Below are positions 59,609 through 64,000 of a stretch of 64,000 nt of DNA, piece after piece; the first letter of the stretch is position 1, and every line of letters starts with the position of its first letter. The notes beneath the pieces were generated by a model that was given only the letters and a program-made list of their open reading frames with translations, ran no database searches and was not told the origin of the DNA. Source of the DNA: Limimaricola sp027213785 (GTDB lineage: Bacteria > Pseudomonadota > Alphaproteobacteria > Rhodobacterales > Rhodobacteraceae). Made by a program: the position numbers and the translations under genes. The DNA lies in assembly GCF_050847355.1 (NCBI RefSeq), contig NZ_CP193755.1, positions 2,480,001 through 2,544,000 of the forward strand. Reading direction: 5' to 3'.

Positions 59609-60463
59609 TCAGAGATCCTGCCAGCCGATGAGGGTCCAGGGACCCACGACCCGGAACGCGGCATTGCGATCCACATCTTGGCCGGTGATGCGGCCCTGAC
59701 CCCGGGTGGCATCCTGGCCGATCGCCTGGCGGAAGCCCGCCAGGTCGAGGCCGGCAAAGTCGAAGCCATCGAAATAGTCGTCCCGGTCCTCGAGATCACC
59801 GACCCGCTCGGTGGGGATCTCGCGCCGGCTGTCGAAGATCACATGCCCGGTATCGGCGACGATCATGATCTCGCCCGCATCATTGGCAGCCAGCCGCTGG
59901 AGGATGTCGCCGTAAGCCGTGAAGGCATGTTCGTAATGCAGGATCGACCGCTTGTCCCCGTCGACCAGAACGGGAGTCACGTAGGCGACCACCCATTTGT
60001 CCGCGTCCGGCGACAGGTAGATCGGCGAGGTATAGACCTGTCGGTGATCTGCCGCGAAGCCGGGCGCGAAGAACGGCGCATCGGCCTCATCGGTCGCAAG
60101 ATCATGGGCGATTTCGTCACCGACGATGCGGGAGATCTCAGCGCCCTGCGGGTCGATCAGGCACATTTCCTCGACGTGGAACTTGTCCTGCGTGGCAAGC
60201 GAGACCTCGTCGATCCGCGACTTGTGGCGGTGCCGCTCCGAATCATCGTGAGTATGGAAATAGTCGGCGAAGGCCTCGTCCTGTGCGACCGTTACCAGCG
60301 CCCTTTGCGCATTGGGGTGCAGCCGCCCGATCGCGGCGGCAGCACGCTCGGCGAGCGCGTCCACCGCTGCCGTATCGGCCTTGGCGCCGCCCGCGACTAC
60401 CCCGCTCATGGCAAGGGCCAAGCCAGCGCAGACCAGTTTGCCCATGATTGCCGAATTTTTCAT
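59609..60463 (-). CDS. Periplasmic Cache-domain protein, partner of the GGDEF-EAL protein
   Basis: A 284-residue secreted protein. A signal peptide (MKNSAIMGKLVCAGLALAMS, cleavage after AKA) is followed by a PDC/Cache-type sensor: DKFHVEEMCLIDPQGAEISR, VYTSPIYLSPDADKWVVAYV, ILHYEHAFTAYGDIL and IMIVADTGHVIFDSRR. Similar extracytoplasmic sensor domains are usually part of receptors; here it is free, without an output domain. The ATG at 60463 has GGAAGG upstream. It is two bases ahead of the GGDEF-EAL gene, which has its own Cache region, so the two may work as a ligand-binding pair. The ligand is unknown. Confidence 0.78.
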   Translation of the reverse strand: MKNSAIMGKLVCAGLALAMSGVVAGGAKADTAAVDALAERAAAAIGRLHPNAQRALVTVAQDEAFADYFHTHDDSERHRHKSRIDEVSLATQDKFHVEEMCLIDPQGAEISRIVGDEIAHDLATDEADAPFFAPGFAADHRQVYTSPIYLSPDADKWVVAYVTPVLVDGDKRSILHYEHAFTAYGDILQRLAANDAGEIMIVADTGHVIFDSRREIPTERVGDLEDRDDYFDGFDFAGLDLAGFRQAIGQDATRGQGRITGQDVDRNAAFRVVGPWTLIGWQDL

Positions 60464-61395
60464 CGTGCCTTCCCCGTCTTGTCCAATGCCGGCCATCAGA
60501 TCCGATGGTTCAGGCTGAATTCCGTAACATGTCGAAGGGAAGTCGGGCATTTCTGTGGCGGAGGCGCCAAGACTGTTTCCTCCCTGACGCTTAATGGCCT
60601 CAAGGCCACAAGATCGTCATGTGCACACGAGGCGTCGAAAACCTCGGGACGCCTTGGCTCACTGCCCATATCAGGGCGGGGGCAATGCCGTAGCATCGCG
60701 GCCTGCAGGCCCCATCGAGCTGGAAACCTCGCGCTTCGGACCGTAGAGGTTCTAGACGCCGTCGAGATCGTTGCTTCGTGCGGCGTCCCGGCTTCAAAAG
60801 GCCTTGCAGGCGCTTCGTGCTGTGCTCGGCATCGATAATGAGCGGTGAATCTTACCGGTTCGTTAATGGCGGGCACTCTCTCTTCGAGAGCATCACCTGA
60901 CCTTGCCGGAGCGGCCCTTCTGGCAGGTGGTATGGTGTATGGCCGATAAGACTGAATTCCGCCCCTCGATGCGGGCTGCCTCGGTCCGATGATGAAGCAG
61001 CGCGTCGGACCTGCTCGGGGGGCCAGACCGCTATCACCAGCACGTATGGAGAGCATGGCATCGCCCTTAGCTTCGTCGGCAGGTCCGATGTGATGTCTGA
61101 GCCGTGAGTGGTTCGGGCCACGCCGAACGCGATGCGCCGGGACAGCTTCCCGACGTGATCTGGTGGATCATGCCGTGGCCCACCGCAGCATAGGGGCCGC
61201 CACCATGCAGGGCATGTCGGCGAGTATGTCGGTCCGGTCCGACACGTCGGCAAAATCGTCGTTCTTCGCGGGGCGCACCAGCCGGTCCGAATGATTTGTC
61301 CATTTTTCGAGACACCGGCTGCCAGCAAACCGACACCCCGCGAGCAATCCCGGCTCGCGAGGTGACGTAAGCCGAGACCCGAGCAAGGCCCGGAG
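60464..61395. other. Large gene-free region of about 930 bases
   Basis: I find no gene, RNA or repeat that I can support here. Several open frames exist on both strands, including 477 bases at 60852-61328 on the minus strand, but their translations are rich in Arg, Pro and Cys without family features. For such a compact genome this length is unusual. It may hold fully decayed sequence or an insertion scar between the signalling operon and the propionyl-CoA genes. Confidence 0.45.
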
Positions 61396-63534
<2,139 letters not shown>

Positions 63535-63552
63535 GTCATGGCCCTCCCAGGC

Positions 63553-64000
63553 TCATTCGAATTCCATGATGGTCTGATCGACCGAGAGGCTGTCTCCGGC
63601 CGCCGCGTGCAGCTTCGCGACCTTGAGCTTGCGCTCGGCGCGCAGCACGTTCTCCATCTTCATCGCCTCGACGGTGCAGAGCGGCTGGCCCTCCTCGACC
63701 TCCTGCCCCTCCTCGACCGCGACATGCACCACCACGCCCGGCATCGGGCATAGTAGCAGCTTCGAGGTATCGGCCGCCTGCTTTTCCGGCATCAGCGCCG
63801 CCAGCTCGGCCTGCCGCGCGGTCCAGACCTTCACGTCGAGATCGGCGCCGCGATGGCGCACCCGGAACCCCGCGATGCGCGGCTCGACCTTCAGCACCGT
63901 ATCCGTTCCCTCGACCGTGAGCCGGGCCAGCCGCGCGCCCGGGGTCCAGTCGCCCGCGACCCGCAGCACCGTGCCGTCCTCGAAACGCACGTCGGTGGCG
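63553..64000 (-). CDS. pccA: Propionyl-CoA carboxylase biotin-carrying alpha subunit (5' end outside window)
   Basis: Only the last 148 residues are visible. They end in a biotinyl domain with VEAMKMENVL, where the Lys between the Met residues is biotinylated, and begin inside the BT/linker domain that precedes it. The full subunit is about 660-680 residues and carboxylates biotin with ATP and bicarbonate. Placement directly upstream of methylmalonyl-CoA mutase on the same strand identifies it as the propionyl-CoA enzyme rather than an acetyl-CoA or methylcrotonyl-CoA one. That choice rests on context. Confidence 0.88.
   Translation of the reverse strand, partial: ATDVRFEDGTVLRVAGDWTPGARLARLTVEGTDTVLKVEPRIAGFRVRHRGADLDVKVWTARQAELAALMPEKQAADTSKLLLCPMPGVVVHVAVEEGQEVEEGQPLCTVEAMKMENVLRAERKLKVAKLHAAAGDSLSVDQTIMEFE

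Overview
The window is GC-rich (roughly two thirds G+C), densely packed, and reads as an alphaproteobacterium of the Rhodobacterales (Paracoccaceae/Roseobacter type). The basis is an FnrL-type regulator with the N-terminal Cys pattern of that group, methylmalonyl-CoA mutase placed next to the propionyl-CoA carboxylase alpha subunit, many small TetR/LysR-controlled oxidoreductase modules, and the overall codon use. No rRNA, tRNA or CRISPR array was recognised.

Layout. 1-6526: a sugar ABC-uptake and catabolism operon on the minus strand (isomerase, binding protein, Gfo/Idh/MocA dehydrogenase, ATPase running off the left edge), divergent from a ROK regulator and a signal-peptide-less paralogue of the binding protein. 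6527-8362: a junction with a truncated integrase-like gene and a secreted HExxH protein. 8363-26928: a low-oxygen island. It holds a MacB/FtsX/HlyD-type exporter, an Mla-type lipid transporter, universal stress proteins, cytochrome c, a VIT1/CCC1 metal transporter, an accessory FtsH, a zinc alcohol dehydrogenase, an FnrL regulator and D-lactate dehydrogenase. TTGAY-N4-RTCAA FNR boxes punctuate it. 27178-29141: a TadE/TadG pair. 29491-38470: small redox modules, each beside its own regulator. 38605-42246: a flavoprotein demethylase-like protein with an MttB-family methyltransferase, followed by an IS110 transposase. 43712-46961: another TetR/alcohol dehydrogenase module, a broken SDR gene and a LysR gene. 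47090-56348: a broken ldhA copy, a stress protein, and a complete nqrABCDEF-apbE-nqrM-CBS operon divergent from a pentaheme cytochrome c across a perfect FNR palindrome. 56712-60463: a GGDEF-EAL protein with a periplasmic Cache partner. 61396-64000: methylmalonyl-CoA mutase and the end of a biotin carboxylase subunit.

How it fits together. The FNR boxes and the fnrL gene suggest that much of 8-26 kb and 48-56 kb is induced when oxygen falls. The products cover energy conservation (Na+-NQR, cytochromes), redox disposal (LdhA, alcohol dehydrogenase), envelope lipid and export systems, proteolysis (FtsH) and stress proteins. The same block carries several decayed genes: remnants of groEL, a phosphoribosyltransferase and ldhA, and a stress protein interrupted by a TGA. 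It therefore looks like an island that has been duplicated or shuffled and is partly eroding.

Most notable points. A short NqrB lacks the covalent-flavin motif. A pentaheme cytochrome is paired with NQR. A ROK regulator has lost its kinase, sugar and zinc residues and sits beside a cytosolic binding-protein paralogue. Two tandem-operator arrangements are very clean. All family assignments come from reading motifs; no database search was run.
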